Below, piece after piece: positions 24,501-34,289 of a stretch of DNA of 64,000 nt (its first letter is position 1; every line of letters begins with the position of its first letter). The translations under genes were made by a program, and so were the position numbers. Under the pieces are notes generated by a model. That model ran no database searches and had not been told where the DNA came from. It saw nothing but the letters and a program-made list of their open reading frames with translations. The DNA is from Leptotrichia hongkongensis (GTDB lineage: Bacteria > Fusobacteriota > Fusobacteriia > Fusobacteriales > Leptotrichiaceae). The stretch covers positions 95,798-159,797 of the forward strand of contig NZ_JBGORW010000007.1 of the NCBI RefSeq assembly GCF_041538065.1. The letters are read 5' to 3'.

Positions 24501-27500
24501 TTATTTAATCTCCATTTCCTCTTCAAATTCCTTTGGATTTTTCCCTTCCATTTTCTTCCCTTCGAAATAAACGTTATTCTTATCTTTTCCGTATTTTCCA
24601 GTCATTGTTACCCTAAAACTGTCTTTATCTGCTCCATTTATTTTTACAAATTTATTTCCATCCATAAAATAAACGCCATTCTTATCTTTGAAATAATAGG
24701 AACTGTCCATTGGCGAATAAATTCTTTCAAGAGTTTCTAAATCAATGCCTTTACTATCCAATCGAGTTACTTCTATTGTTTTTTTGTTATCTTCAGTTTC
24801 AGTAAATTTATAAACACCATTTTTATCAGATAGTATTATTTCATACCATAATCCGCCATCAAAATAACTAAAATTATCAGAGCTGATTCCTTTTAATTTT
24901 TTTCCTTTATAGTAAACGTTATCTTTGTATTTTATCCACGTTCCCTCCAGTTCTATAATTGACCATTCCTCATCTCTATTTTCAATATCTTTAAAATCCA
25001 TTCCAACTATCTTTTTACCGTTAAAATAGACATAATTTTTATCTTTGTAAAAACCAGCATATTCTACTTTTTCAAATGAACTAGCCTCTGCCCCTTCTAT
25101 TTTTTCAAATTTATCCACGTCAAAATAATAAACATTTTTGCTATCTTTAAAATATCCCAAATCTAAGTTTTTTAGATTTTTGAAATCAATTTTTATATTG
25201 ATTGGAACTATTTTAAATTTGTATTTTCCCTCGTCTTCTTCAATTTTATAAATACCATTTTTATCCCTTATAAGATTAGCCCGCATTTTTTCAAAAGTTT
25301 TTGCATCTATTTCTTCTAATTTCTTATTATTTAGATAAATATAATCTTTATCTTTTGAGAAATTACCATAACCAGTATAACTTGAATCTAAAATTTCAAA
25401 AGTTTTTAAATCAGTATTTTCTATTTTATAAAGATTATTATCTGATTCATAATAAACATAATTTTTATCTTTATAATAGTTGCCATCAATATGTTCAAAA
25501 GTTTTTAAATCTAATCCTTTTATATTTAGTTTTCGAACTTTTATTTCTATATTTTCATTTTCTTTTTCAATATCTTCTAAGAAATATAGTCCATTTTTAT
25601 CTTTTACTATTTCATAACTTAATTTTTTAAATGTCTTTGGATCAATTCCGTTTAATTTATATTCAAATATATAAAGGTTTTTATCATCTCTCGCAAAAGT
25701 ATCATCCACCATTTCAAATGTTTTCGGATTTACATAGGATAATTTTTTGAATTTTATTTTACCATCTCTGTTATCCACAAAATAAACATTGTTTTTGTCT
25801 TTATAATATTTGCTATAATGTCCTCCAGCAAATTCCAAAGTTGCAATATCTACTCCTTCTATATTTTGCACTCTTGGTATGAAAGTTATGCCATCCTCTG
25901 CTCTATCCAAATAAAAAACATTCTTATAATCTTTTATAAAATTCAAATCACTGTTCAATACTTCAAATCCTTTTGGACTAACACCTTCCAACCTCTGTTT
26001 GTCAACATATACGCTATTTTTATCTTTTGAAAAAATTCCCAGTTCAAATGTATCAGCATCTGCTCCTTCCAGTTTTTTTAATTCCTGTTTATCTTCAGTC
26101 ATATCGACATAATAAACCGAATTTTTATCTTTATAAAATGCTTCTTTAAAAATATCCTCAAAACTTGCCACATCAATGTTCAAATTTTTTATTGCTCTTA
26201 TTTTAGTTTTTCCATCATCTGTCGTATAAATCTCATAAACATTTTTATTATCCTTCAAGTAGTTATCATCAAAAATTTTAAGCCCTTCAATACCAACAGA
26301 ATCTAGCTTTTCTCCATCATAATAAACATTTTTCCTATCTACCCCATAATTTCCGTTTACAATTTGAAATGTATTTTTATCAGCATTTTTTACTATTTTT
26401 ACTTTCCCATTTTCATTATCTACAAAATATACGTTATTTCTGTCTTTTATATAACTACTATAAGAAGAATTGTTATTATCCAAAAATACTAAACTATTTA
26501 CATCAATATTCAAATTTATTTTATTAATTTTTCCATTAGAAAAATAATACAGATTATTTTTATCTTTTACAAAATCATTCAACTCAAGCACTTTATCAGC
26601 ACTTTTAACATCAATTTCACTTTTGATTTTTTTTAAATCATTATCTGAACGATAATAAAAACTGTTTTTATCTTTATAGTAGTTCAAAATTCCAAAATAC
26701 TTAAATGTACTAAAATCAATGTTCAAATTATTTATTTTTTTTGCTTCAATTTTATCGTTTTTCCTGTCATACAAATCGCTATTGCTATTAAATGTCAAAT
26801 AGTAATTATTTTCGCTTTGAAGAATATAATTATCCTGTCCCATTTCTTCAATAACTCTAACATTATTCGGATTAATTCCGTTTATTTTTTCACCAATATA
26901 ATAAATTCCATTTTTATCTTTTCCAAATTCCTCGCTCAAAGTAATAAAGCTGTTCCTATCAATATTTGGTAATTTTATAAAACCTTGTCCATCAGGAAAA
27001 TCATTACTGTATTTAATAACAAAAATATTATTTTTATCTCTAAAATAATAAGTATCTCCCATTATCTCAAAACTTTTTGCATCAGCATCTTTAATATCCT
27101 CATTTCCTGTAATGTAAAAAACTCTATTTTTATCTTTCCCTATAAAATTTCCGAACGTTTTAATACTCGCAGAATCCACATTTTCCATTTTTCTTCCTTT
27201 GTAATAAACATTATTTTTATCTTTTGCGATATAATTACCCAAAACCTCAAAAGAATTTTTATCTGCTCCTTGTATTTTTTCCAAATTCTCATAGGCATAG
27301 TAAATATTATTTTTATCAACAAAATAATCTATGCTCGTAACATCTTTGCCATTTTCTAAAGCTCTAAAAGTTTTAACATCAAGTCCATCTAAAGATATTT
27401 TTTTTGTATTTATTTTATTATCCGAAGATATTGGTATACTATCTGTAATCTCAGCTTCAATTTTATATACATTTTTACTATCTTTTACATAATTTTCTTT

Positions 27501-27773
27501 TACTGTTTCAAATCCTTCAGGCAAAACATCTTTAAGTTTTTTACCATAAAAATAAACATATTTATTATCTTTTGCATAATAATCGCCAATAAGCTCTCTA
27601 TCTTCCTTTAAAGGTTCAAAACTTTCAATATCTACATCTTTTACTTTGGATTTAATCTCATAATATGGCATTTTATAATAAATTTCACCATTTTCCTTTA
27701 AATATTCCGCATTTGCAATGCTTCCTGCTAGGATAAATAAAATTAATATTTTTAATAAATTTTTTCTTTTCAT
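24501..27773 (-). CDS. Large secreted DKNYY-repeat protein (1090 aa)
   Basis: The largest of the three paralogues starts with KRKNLLKILILFILAGSIANA, a signal peptide, after AAGGAG. I count about 28 repeats with cores like AKDKNNVYYKGRKMENVD, FKDKNGVYFMDGNKF and IKDYKNVFYLDRAED. Each repeat adds a line of the type DVKTFRALENG or DAKSFEIMGD. Two versions alternate: short ones with a gkk-type hairpin and longer ones with charged insertions (TTDDGKTKI, TETEDNKKTIE). No other domain is present. It probably arose by internal duplication. Role unknown; ligand or surface binding is inference. It lies 67 bases after the first paralogue. Confidence 0.88.
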   Translation of the reverse strand: MKRKNLLKILILFILAGSIANAEYLKENGEIYYKMPYYEIKSKVKDVDIESFEPLKEDRELIGDYYAKDNKYVYFYGKKLKDVLPEGFETVKENYVKDSKNVYKIEAEITDSIPISSDNKINTKKISLDGLDVKTFRALENGKDVTSIDYFVDKNNIYYAYENLEKIQGADKNSFEVLGNYIAKDKNNVYYKGRKMENVDSASIKTFGNFIGKDKNRVFYITGNEDIKDADAKSFEIMGDTYYFRDKNNIFVIKYSNDFPDGQGFIKLPNIDRNSFITLSEEFGKDKNGIYYIGEKINGINPNNVRVIEEMGQDNYILQSENNYYLTFNSNSDLYDRKNDKIEAKKINNLNIDFSTFKYFGILNYYKDKNSFYYRSDNDLKKIKSEIDVKSADKVLELNDFVKDKNNLYYFSNGKINKINLNIDVNSLVFLDNNNSSYSSYIKDRNNVYFVDNENGKVKIVKNADKNTFQIVNGNYGVDRKNVYYDGEKLDSVGIEGLKIFDDNYLKDNKNVYEIYTTDDGKTKIRAIKNLNIDVASFEDIFKEAFYKDKNSVYYVDMTEDKQELKKLEGADADTFELGIFSKDKNSVYVDKQRLEGVSPKGFEVLNSDLNFIKDYKNVFYLDRAEDGITFIPRVQNIEGVDIATLEFAGGHYSKYYKDKNNVYFVDNRDGKIKFKKLSYVNPKTFEMVDDTFARDDKNLYIFEYKLNGIDPKTFKKLSYEIVKDKNGLYFLEDIEKENENIEIKVRKLNIKGLDLKTFEHIDGNYYKDKNYVYYESDNNLYKIENTDLKTFEILDSSYTGYGNFSKDKDYIYLNNKKLEEIDAKTFEKMRANLIRDKNGIYKIEEDEGKYKFKIVPINIKIDFKNLKNLDLGYFKDSKNVYYFDVDKFEKIEGAEASSFEKVEYAGFYKDKNYVYFNGKKIVGMDFKDIENRDEEWSIIELEGTWIKYKDNVYYKGKKLKGISSDNFSYFDGGLWYEIILSDKNGVYKFTETEDNKKTIEVTRLDSKGIDLETLERIYSPMDSSYYFKDKNGVYFMDGNKFVKINGADKDSFRVTMTGKYGKDKNNVYFEGKKMEGKNPKEFEEEMEIK

Positions 27774-27840
27774 ACACTTACTCCTTTTTTTATAATCTTT
27801 AATTTTTAGAAATAAAATACCTTTTTAACTTTTCAACTTT

Positions 27841-28914
27841 TTATTCTCTTTCTATTTTTATAAGATTCATATTTTCATCAATTTTATAAAATTCATTATT
27901 ATATTTTATCTCATTATCTACAATTTTAAAGTAATTTGGATTAATATTATTTAACTTTTTCCCTTGATAATAAACATTGTTTTTATCCTTTGCATATAAG
28001 TATTCAATAACTTGAAAGGTTTTGTAATCAGCATTTTCTATCTTTTTTATCTCTGCATTTTCTTCATCCACATAATAGACATTCTTTTCATCTTTTATAT
28101 ATTCATTACTTTTTTCGCCATTTTTTTCCTTCAAAAATTTAAGTGTTTTTATATCAGCCTCATTTTTAAATTTAATAAGCGTTTTTCCCTTTTTTATATC
28201 ATCAGTTTCATCGTAATAATAAAAATTGTTTTTATCTTTATAAACTCTCATGGAAAAACTTTCAAAAGTATCCCTGTCAATTGGAAAATCCATTTTTTTC
28301 GCATATATTTTTTCATTCGAATCATTTTCATAAACAAGATAAAAATCATTCCCGCTTTTAATAATATTGTCAGGAACACTGCTTAACGAAGTCAAAAACT
28401 TAAAATTATTTGGACTTACACCTTTCACTTTTTGCTCACGAAAATATAGATTATTCTTGTCTTTCGCATAAAAATCCTCCAAATAAATAAACGTCTCCAA
28501 ATCAACTTTTTCATCAATTTTTTTCATATCAAAATAAGCATTTTTCTTATCTTTAAAATAATAATCTCCAACTGATTTAAGTGTCTTTGTATCCACATCT
28601 TTCAATTCCTTTTTTTCATAAGCATCAAAAACAATTTTCTCATCCTTCACAAAATGGCTTCCAAATATTTTAGCACTTTTAGAATCTATTTTTTCAATCT
28701 TTTCCCCTTGATAATAAATATTATTCTTATCTTTTGCAAAATCATTTTCCAATATTTCAAATGATTTTTTATCTATATTTTTTAATAATTTCGGCTTTTG
28801 TTCCATCCATTCCCGATAATAAATTTCTCCATTTCTTTTTATATATTCTGCATTTACAATATTTCCTGCCAAAATTAACAACCCAAATATTTTCAACAAT
28901 TTTTTTATTTTCAT
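27841..28914 (-). CDS. Secreted DKNYY-repeat protein (357 aa)
   Basis: This is the first and shortest of the tandem paralogues. The ATG follows AAGGAG. A signal peptide (KIKKLLKIFGLLILAGNIVNA) is followed by EYIKRNGEIYYREW, a start that is nearly the same in the 1090-residue paralogue (EYLKENGEIYYKMP). About seven DKNN-type repeats follow, such as AKDKNNIYYQGEKIEKIDS and AKDKNNVYYQGKKLNNINP. The close similarity of signal peptides and first repeats shows tandem duplication. It lies 87 bases after the stop of the Hsp70 gene on the same strand, and could be co-transcribed with it or have its own promoter. Confidence 0.87.
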   Translation of the reverse strand: MKIKKLLKIFGLLILAGNIVNAEYIKRNGEIYYREWMEQKPKLLKNIDKKSFEILENDFAKDKNNIYYQGEKIEKIDSKSAKIFGSHFVKDEKIVFDAYEKKELKDVDTKTLKSVGDYYFKDKKNAYFDMKKIDEKVDLETFIYLEDFYAKDKNNLYFREQKVKGVSPNNFKFLTSLSSVPDNIIKSGNDFYLVYENDSNEKIYAKKMDFPIDRDTFESFSMRVYKDKNNFYYYDETDDIKKGKTLIKFKNEADIKTLKFLKEKNGEKSNEYIKDEKNVYYVDEENAEIKKIENADYKTFQVIEYLYAKDKNNVYYQGKKLNNINPNYFKIVDNEIKYNNEFYKIDENMNLIKIERE

Positions 28915-29001
28915 AATTATTTTCTCCTTATAAAAAGTTACGCTAATTATTTATAAAAGTCCACAAATCTCAATAAACACAATATTTTAAAATTTATTTT
29001 T

Positions 29002-30816
29002 CTAATTCCAAAACTCCAGTTCATCTTCCGCTTCCACAGCCTCATCTTCTTCCTTTTCGTCAATATCTCTCAAAATATCATCAACACTCAAGTCGTTCAG
29101 TTCTGGATCTATTTTATCAAGAAAAGCTGAAAATTCTTTTTTTACTTTTTGAATACGTATTCTATCGCCTGTTCTTACAATCATCTGATAATTTTCCAAA
29201 TATTCTGAAATGTAGTTTCTAATTTCTGTATTTACTATTTCTGCATAAATTCGGTTTGCCCTTTCAATCAGCAATTTATCTTTGTTTTGATTTTCTGACT
29301 GAATTTTTATTTCTTCCAAAGTTTTAATTCTTTCGTTTTTTTCTTCTTCGGATAAATCTCCGTTTATAATTAATTTATTTCTCTTTTCTCCCGTACTCAT
29401 TGCAGTTGCTTCTGCCTCTAAGATTCCATTTATATCGTAAGTAAATCTTACATTTACGTTTTCATTTCCTGCATTATTTCTTGGAACATTTATTTCAAAT
29501 TCTCCCAAAAATAGATTATCATTTATATTCAAGCTTTCCCCTTGATAAATTGCGATTCTTATTATTGTCTGATTGTCTTCTACTGTTGAAAAATATTCAG
29601 ACTTGCTTGTAGGAACCGTTGTATTCCTTGGAATAATCGGTGCAAATCTCTGTCCAATTACTTCAATTCCGAGTGTAAATGGACACACATCTGTCAAAAT
29701 TCTTTCCTTAAATGCCTTGTTTCTTTCCTTCATTCCCACAGTTACACCAACGCCGTAAGCTACGACAGTATCAGGGTTTTGAGCTATTGACACAAGTTTG
29801 TTGCCTTCAATAAAATCAGTATTGTCAAAATAAGTTTTTTCTCCACGCATTTTATTAAAATACTTTTCCACAAATTCTTCCACAATTCCCAATTTTACAG
29901 CCCCGCCGACTAGCACAACTTTCTCAATTTCTCTTGCATCTGTATTTCCATCCTGCAAAGCCTTGTCAATTGCAACTTTTATTTTTACAAGCAATGGTTT
30001 TACAGCCGCTCTGAAATCTGCCTGCGTAATTTCTGCTTTATAATCTTTTCCTTTAATTTCCAGTTCAATTTCCACATCTTTCAGACTTATCAGTTTTTTT
30101 ACCCTGTCTGCCTTTGTGTACAATTTTGTTCTTTCATCACGGCTCAAGTCAGATATTGATAATCCTATATTTTTCAAGAAAATTTCACATATTTTGGTAG
30201 TAAAATCCTCTCCACCAAGCATCGTATCCCCACTTATAGAAATTACTTCCATAATATCCTCAAATGTTTCAAGCAAGGTAACATCAAATGTCCCTCCACC
30301 CAAATCAAGCACGATAAACTTCAAATTCTGATCTAAAATATGGCTTCCAAGTGACAATGCCGCAGCTGTTGGCTCATTTATAAGCCTTTCCACTGTAAGT
30401 CCTGCCAGTTCCGCTGCTATTTTGGTATCTTTTCTCTGTTTATCATTAAAATATGCAGGTACGCTTATTATTGCTCTGTCTATCTTTTCATTGAGCTGTT
30501 TTTCAGCATTTTCCTTTAAATGTTTCAGTACAAACGAAGAAAGCATCTGTGCATCAAAAGTTTTATTCTTTACTTTAATTTTTGCTTCCGTTCCCATCCT
30601 TCTTTTAAAATTACTTGCGGTTTCCCCAGCGTTCATCATTCTTCTTTCCTTCGCCAGTTCTCCCACGATTATTCCATCATTTTCATCAATTCCCACAACA
30701 GACGGAATCAAAATATTCCCATATTCATTTTTTACAAACTGTATTTCCCCATTATCATCAATATACGTAGCCAAACTATTTGTTGTCCCCAAATCAATTC
30801 CAATCATTCTTCCCAT
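29002..30816 (-). CDS. hscC: HscC-like Hsp70 chaperone
   Basis: The 604-residue protein is an Hsp70 with a full ATPase domain: IGIDLGTTNSLATYID at the N-terminus, VISVPAYFNDKQRKDT-like phosphate motif (seen as IISVPAYFNDKQRKDT) near 138, VLDLGGGTFDVTLLE near 190 and VVLVGGAVKLG near 305. The substrate-binding domain begins near DVCPFTLGIEVIG (about 370). Features such as TPSVVG-like PSVVGIDENDG and NFKRRMGTEAK fit the HscC group more than DnaK. A DnaK for general folding is expected elsewhere. The J-like gene just upstream on the same strand mirrors the E. coli djlB/djlC-hscC cluster, so the two probably form a dedicated chaperone pair. Confidence 0.85.
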   Translation of the reverse strand: MGRMIGIDLGTTNSLATYIDDNGEIQFVKNEYGNILIPSVVGIDENDGIIVGELAKERRMMNAGETASNFKRRMGTEAKIKVKNKTFDAQMLSSFVLKHLKENAEKQLNEKIDRAIISVPAYFNDKQRKDTKIAAELAGLTVERLINEPTAAALSLGSHILDQNLKFIVLDLGGGTFDVTLLETFEDIMEVISISGDTMLGGEDFTTKICEIFLKNIGLSISDLSRDERTKLYTKADRVKKLISLKDVEIELEIKGKDYKAEITQADFRAAVKPLLVKIKVAIDKALQDGNTDAREIEKVVLVGGAVKLGIVEEFVEKYFNKMRGEKTYFDNTDFIEGNKLVSIAQNPDTVVAYGVGVTVGMKERNKAFKERILTDVCPFTLGIEVIGQRFAPIIPRNTTVPTSKSEYFSTVEDNQTIIRIAIYQGESLNINDNLFLGEFEINVPRNNAGNENVNVRFTYDINGILEAEATAMSTGEKRNKLIINGDLSEEEKNERIKTLEEIKIQSENQNKDKLLIERANRIYAEIVNTEIRNYISEYLENYQMIVRTGDRIRIQKVKKEFSAFLDKIDPELNDLSVDDILRDIDEKEEDEAVEAEDELEFWN

Positions 30817-30951
30817 TGTTATTCTCCTCCTCTAACAGTATTCTTTTTTATAAATCTCAAAACTTAAAATTGTTAAATATTTAGTCAGTATATCTTATCC
30901 AATATCTTTTTCGCAAAATTTTCCACAGCCTTATCTTTCTCTTCCTCTTCC

Positions 30952-32655
30952 TTACTTTTTTAAGACTAACACATCTAAAACTTTTTTTGAAAATTCTCTT
31001 AATCGCTTGTATCTTATATTTGTAGTTACTACCATTTTTACAAATAAGATTATATTTAAAACTACAAATTGAAATATCAGCTGTGAATATAGTAAAAATG
31101 GTATAATTGAGGATTCATATTCCGCATTACCAATAACAATAAGATTTACAACAAACATTATACTCATTAAAATCGACAAATAACTTGAATACCCATATTG
31201 CATACTCCACTCAAATTCTTTTTCTTTAGCTATATTAACCCAGTCTAAAATTATGAAAAAAATAGTCCCCAAAATCCCTATGTACCAGTCAACAATAGGA
31301 TTTAAAAAGAATAAAAATAAAACTATCGCACCAAAAATACTCCATAAATAAGACGTTATGCGTAAACTTATTCCGATTTTCTTATTTTTTTGTTCTCTAT
31401 CAAAAATTTCTATATACTTATTAACATCAACATATTCATTTCGTATTTTATAAGTTATAAATTTAAAAGTTGCACCTACTTGCTCTATGTCTCTGTAAGG
31501 GTATAACGCAATATTCTTTCCAAATAATCTAAAAATCTTAATATTAAAATAATCTTGAATAAATTTTTCATATCCTTTTTCATTTTCTGAAAAATTTTCA
31601 CTTACAATATTTTTTACAATTTCATCCAAACTTATGTTTTCACTTTTACCAGTATCTACCCAAGTTTCCCCTAAAATATCTGCATTCGTATTAGAATTAT
31701 TTAGATTATAAATCAAAAGTTCCATTTCAATTCTTGTTATATTTCTCCAAGCATAATCACACAATCCATTTTTTTGTAAAATTTCTCTAATTTGATTTTT
31801 TTCCGAAACATCAAAATTAAAATGAAAATCACGTAAAATTTCTCGATATTCTGTTAATGGACGTTTTTCAGATAAAAGAAGATTTTTAAGCCGTCCTAGC
31901 CACGCAGATATTGATTTGTTTGTTATTTCATTTTGATCAAAAACATTTGAAAAATCTTGTGTTTTTTCAAAAAAACTTTTATAGCTTGAATTATTGGCAG
32001 AATTAAAAAAATTATCAAATATATCCTCAATAGAATCCCCTTCATATTCATTAAAATTCGATTGCTCAAATCCCAAAGCAATTCCGTAAGCTTCGTTAAT
32101 TCTACTAAATATTTTATCATAATTTTCAGAATTGTTGCGATGATACCTCTTTAATAGCTCTTTATACTTCTTTTTTATTTTTTCTTTATCAGTTGTAGGT
32201 TCCATTTCTAGTATTTTAAACGCTTCTGTAAATCTATCTTCTGTTCGCATAGAATTTTTTAAGTATTCAAAAATATTAAGTTTTTCATATTTATTTTTAT
32301 TCTCTTTTTTTTCAAAAAACTTTTCCTTTGCCTGTCTTTCTTCAGATTTTTCAGTAAATTTATCTTCTTTTTTCTCAAATGTTTTTGAATCAAAAATATC
32401 GGAAAAATCACTCTCTTTCATTTCTTCTGTTTTTCTAAAATTTTGAGTATTTTCATACAAATTTTCAGAAAAATTATTTTCTGTATATCCCAAAGCAGTT
32501 TCATAAGCCTCATTAATTCTCATAAACATCTCAGGAAAATCTTCAGGATGATATTTTTTCAACATCTTGGAATACGCAACTTTTATTTTCTTCTTATCAT
32601 TTGTCGGCTCTATTTCCAGTATTTTAAATGCTTCTGCAAAATTCAAAATTATCAC
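30952..32655 (-). CDS. Membrane protein with two J-like domains
   Basis: The 567-residue protein carries two J-like domains. The first (residues 5-58) has KKYHPEDFPE, with His-Pro-Glu instead of the His-Pro-Asp needed to stimulate Hsp70. The second (143-197) has RYHRNNSENY and lacks the motif. The paired lines EAFKILEIEPTNDKKKIK and EAFKILEMEPTTDKEKIK show internal duplication. A charged linker lies between them. The C-terminal 130 residues contain about four membrane helices (WSIFGAIVLFLFFLNPIVDW is one). Position next to the HscC-like gene indicates a co-chaperone anchored in the inner membrane, as with E. coli DjlB/DjlC. The +1 frame continues for 22 protein-like codons after the stop. Confidence 0.78.
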   Translation of the reverse strand: MIILNFAEAFKILEIEPTNDKKKIKVAYSKMLKKYHPEDFPEMFMRINEAYETALGYTENNFSENLYENTQNFRKTEEMKESDFSDIFDSKTFEKKEDKFTEKSEERQAKEKFFEKKENKNKYEKLNIFEYLKNSMRTEDRFTEAFKILEMEPTTDKEKIKKKYKELLKRYHRNNSENYDKIFSRINEAYGIALGFEQSNFNEYEGDSIEDIFDNFFNSANNSSYKSFFEKTQDFSNVFDQNEITNKSISAWLGRLKNLLLSEKRPLTEYREILRDFHFNFDVSEKNQIREILQKNGLCDYAWRNITRIEMELLIYNLNNSNTNADILGETWVDTGKSENISLDEIVKNIVSENFSENEKGYEKFIQDYFNIKIFRLFGKNIALYPYRDIEQVGATFKFITYKIRNEYVDVNKYIEIFDREQKNKKIGISLRITSYLWSIFGAIVLFLFFLNPIVDWYIGILGTIFFIILDWVNIAKEKEFEWSMQYGYSSYLSILMSIMFVVNLIVIGNAEYESSIIPFLLYSQLIFQFVVLNIILFVKMVVTTNIRYKRLREFSKKVLDVLVLKK

Positions 32656-32658
32656 TCC

Positions 32659-33327
32659 CTAAATTTCTTTCGTTTTCAAATAAAATGGCATCAGTAATTT
32701 AAAGCCTTTTAAAAATTCCTTTGTCAAATCTTCAAAATTTTCAAATTTTTCAATTTCTTCCACATCAAATTTAACAAGTACTTTTCTGATATTTCCCTCT
32801 TTCATATCTTCAAGTAATTTTTCCCTATTTTTTTCACTTCCTTCAATTCTATCCAGCATACAGTTTTCCTTACTTTTTGAAAACTGCACAAAATAATAAA
32901 GTGGTTTTTTAATAGGTAATTCTAAAACCTTGTTTTGTCTTTCAAGTGTATTTTCTCCAATTTTACGTTCAACAAAACTTACTTCCAACGAAATTCCGAC
33001 TTTTTTAGTTTTCTCATTTTTAAAGACTCTAAGTGCAATTCCGGATTCATTTTCAGTATCTCCATCCTGCTTCAAAAACACCCAAAGATAAGGTCTTGCA
33101 ACCTGTCCTTGATTCATCCAGCTGCTAACTTTCTGCAAATGAAATCCCTCCACATTTTTCTCTACAGATTTGGCTATTTCAGTAAAAATCTTTCGTGCAG
33201 CCTGTCCATTTTTTCTAAAAAGCGCCATATCTTCCTTTAAATCCCCAGCTTTTTCAGGTTTAATATATTTTCTTCCAGCATAATCTGTATATTCAATTAA
33301 TGGCTTGTAATTAAATTTTTTATTCAT
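32659..33327 (-). CDS. Unknown conserved-looking protein in the HscC operon
   Basis: The 222-residue protein starts the chaperone operon and ends 3 bases before the J-like gene, so translation is probably coupled. It has no signal peptide or membrane helix. Segments such as YAGRKYIKPEKAGDL near residue 16, HLQKVSSWMNQGQVARPYLW near 63 (a motif with Trp, Asn and Arg) and YYFVQFSKSKEN near 150 look well constrained. I do not recognise the family with confidence. It may be a client-binding or accessory partner of the Hsp70/J pair, judged only by position. Confidence 0.7.
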   Translation of the reverse strand: MNKKFNYKPLIEYTDYAGRKYIKPEKAGDLKEDMALFRKNGQAARKIFTEIAKSVEKNVEGFHLQKVSSWMNQGQVARPYLWVFLKQDGDTENESGIALRVFKNEKTKKVGISLEVSFVERKIGENTLERQNKVLELPIKKPLYYFVQFSKSKENCMLDRIEGSEKNREKLLEDMKEGNIRKVLVKFDVEEIEKFENFEDLTKEFLKGFKLLMPFYLKTKEI

Positions 33328-33674
33328 ATTTTTTCTCCTTAAATTTTTTTGATTTCAACTTCTTAAAAACTAAATAATCTTAGAAAACTTTTCTGAAACA
33401 ATTATAAATACTAAGTTCAAGTTTAAAGAGAGTTTTCTATAAAATTATAACATACTTTCTCAAATTTCTAAAAAGGTTTTAATTTTTTCTTATATTTGCA
33501 TAAAATAAATTTAAAGGTTTTCAAATGTTTTTTGTATATTATTTCAATTTTTAAATTTTTTGAATATACACTCGAACCCATTTAAAATTGAACTGATAGA
33601 AATTATATAATTTAGGATTTAAGTAAAATAGTCGTAATTTTTGAGTTCTGTTTTAAACTAGTTTTACTATAAAT
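33328..33674. other. Gap with no gene; weak repeat remnant
   Basis: This A+T-rich stretch separates two divergent genes and must hold the promoter of the chaperone operon, but no well-spaced pair is convincing. From about 33570 (CTCGAACCCATTTAAAA) to about 33665 (TTTTAAACTAG) it has ends faintly like the CTAAACCC-type inverted repeats, and may be a decayed short copy. Nothing else is visible. Confidence 0.3.
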
Positions 33675-33702
33675 TTGATTTTTTAAAAAAATAGTGTATA
33701 AT
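33675..33702 (+). promoter_or_regulatory. Promoter of the pseudopilin-comEC pair
   Basis: TTGATT at 33675-33680 and TATAAT at 33697-33702 are 16 bases apart, 40 bases before the pseudopilin start. Confidence 0.6.
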
Positions 33703-33742
33703 AGTATTGATTAAAAAAAGATTAAAAATAAGGGGTGGAAAA

Positions 33743-34288
33743 ATGAGAATAAAGGGGAATAACGATGGGTTTACACTCATTGAGGTTTTGTTATACATTT
33801 CAATTATGGCGATTTTGTTTATGGTGGTTTCTATGAATTCACAGAAACAGAGGCAGAGTCAGGAGTTCGCAATTCAGAAGAGGAATATTAGCCAGTTTAT
33901 TAGAAAAATTCAGCAGTACTCACAGCACAACAGGAAGGAATATGTGCTGGATTTTAAAATATCTGAAAAGAGGGCCTATTTTTTGGATGAAAAAAATGGG
34001 AAAAAGGATATTATAGATAAAATGGAGGTTTCCCAAAACTTATCTTATATGACAAATAATTCTAATAAAAATGCCGATTTTAGAAGACGTACCACAAATG
34101 AAGGGAATTTTGAAAAAGGATTTTCCGTTTATTTGCTGGATAAAAAGGGAGAAAAAATTTATTACAGGATTTCCACAAACACGATAAATGCCGCAAAATA
34201 TCCAATTATAAGTATTTACAGGGCTAAAAAGCCAATTAATCTTTCGGATGACTATTCAAAGGCTAACTTGTGGGAGGAGGAAATTTAA
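33743..34288 (+). CDS. Type IV pilin-like protein (pseudopilin)
   Basis: The ATG at 33743 follows AAGGGG; an upstream in-frame start at 33707 lacks a site. The 181-residue product has the type III signal sequence: a short basic leader (MRIKGNNDG) and the prepilin peptidase site before FTLIEVLLYISIMAILFMVV, with Glu at position +5 of the mature protein. The globular part has many charged residues (SQFIRKIQQYSQHNRKEY). Family members build type II secretion or competence pili. The next gene, comEC, starts one base after this stop, so the pilin probably belongs to a DNA-uptake pilus, as with ComG minor pilins. No assembly ATPase or prepilin peptidase is in the window. Confidence 0.88.
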   Translation: MRIKGNNDGFTLIEVLLYISIMAILFMVVSMNSQKQRQSQEFAIQKRNISQFIRKIQQYSQHNRKEYVLDFKISEKRAYFLDEKNGKKDIIDKMEVSQNLSYMTNNSNKNADFRRRTTNEGNFEKGFSVYLLDKKGEKIYYRISTNTINAAKYPIISIYRAKKPINLSDDYSKANLWEEEI

Positions 34289-34289
34289 G

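Noticed and set aside
24501..28914. Regular DNA repeats in the DKNYY genes as a possible CRISPR or tandem-repeat array
   Set aside because: The repetition is at protein level inside open frames; DNA units are diverged and there are no identical repeats with unique spacers.
30955..30962. A-AAA-AAG heptamer as a -1 programmed frameshift site at the end of the J-like gene
   Set aside because: The -1 frame gives an Arg/Trp-rich tail that does not look like protein; the +1 frame is the plausible one.
33570..33670. Possible short member of the CTAAACCC-type repeat family
   Set aside because: Only the ends are faintly similar and inner modules are absent; in such A+T-rich DNA this is not enough.
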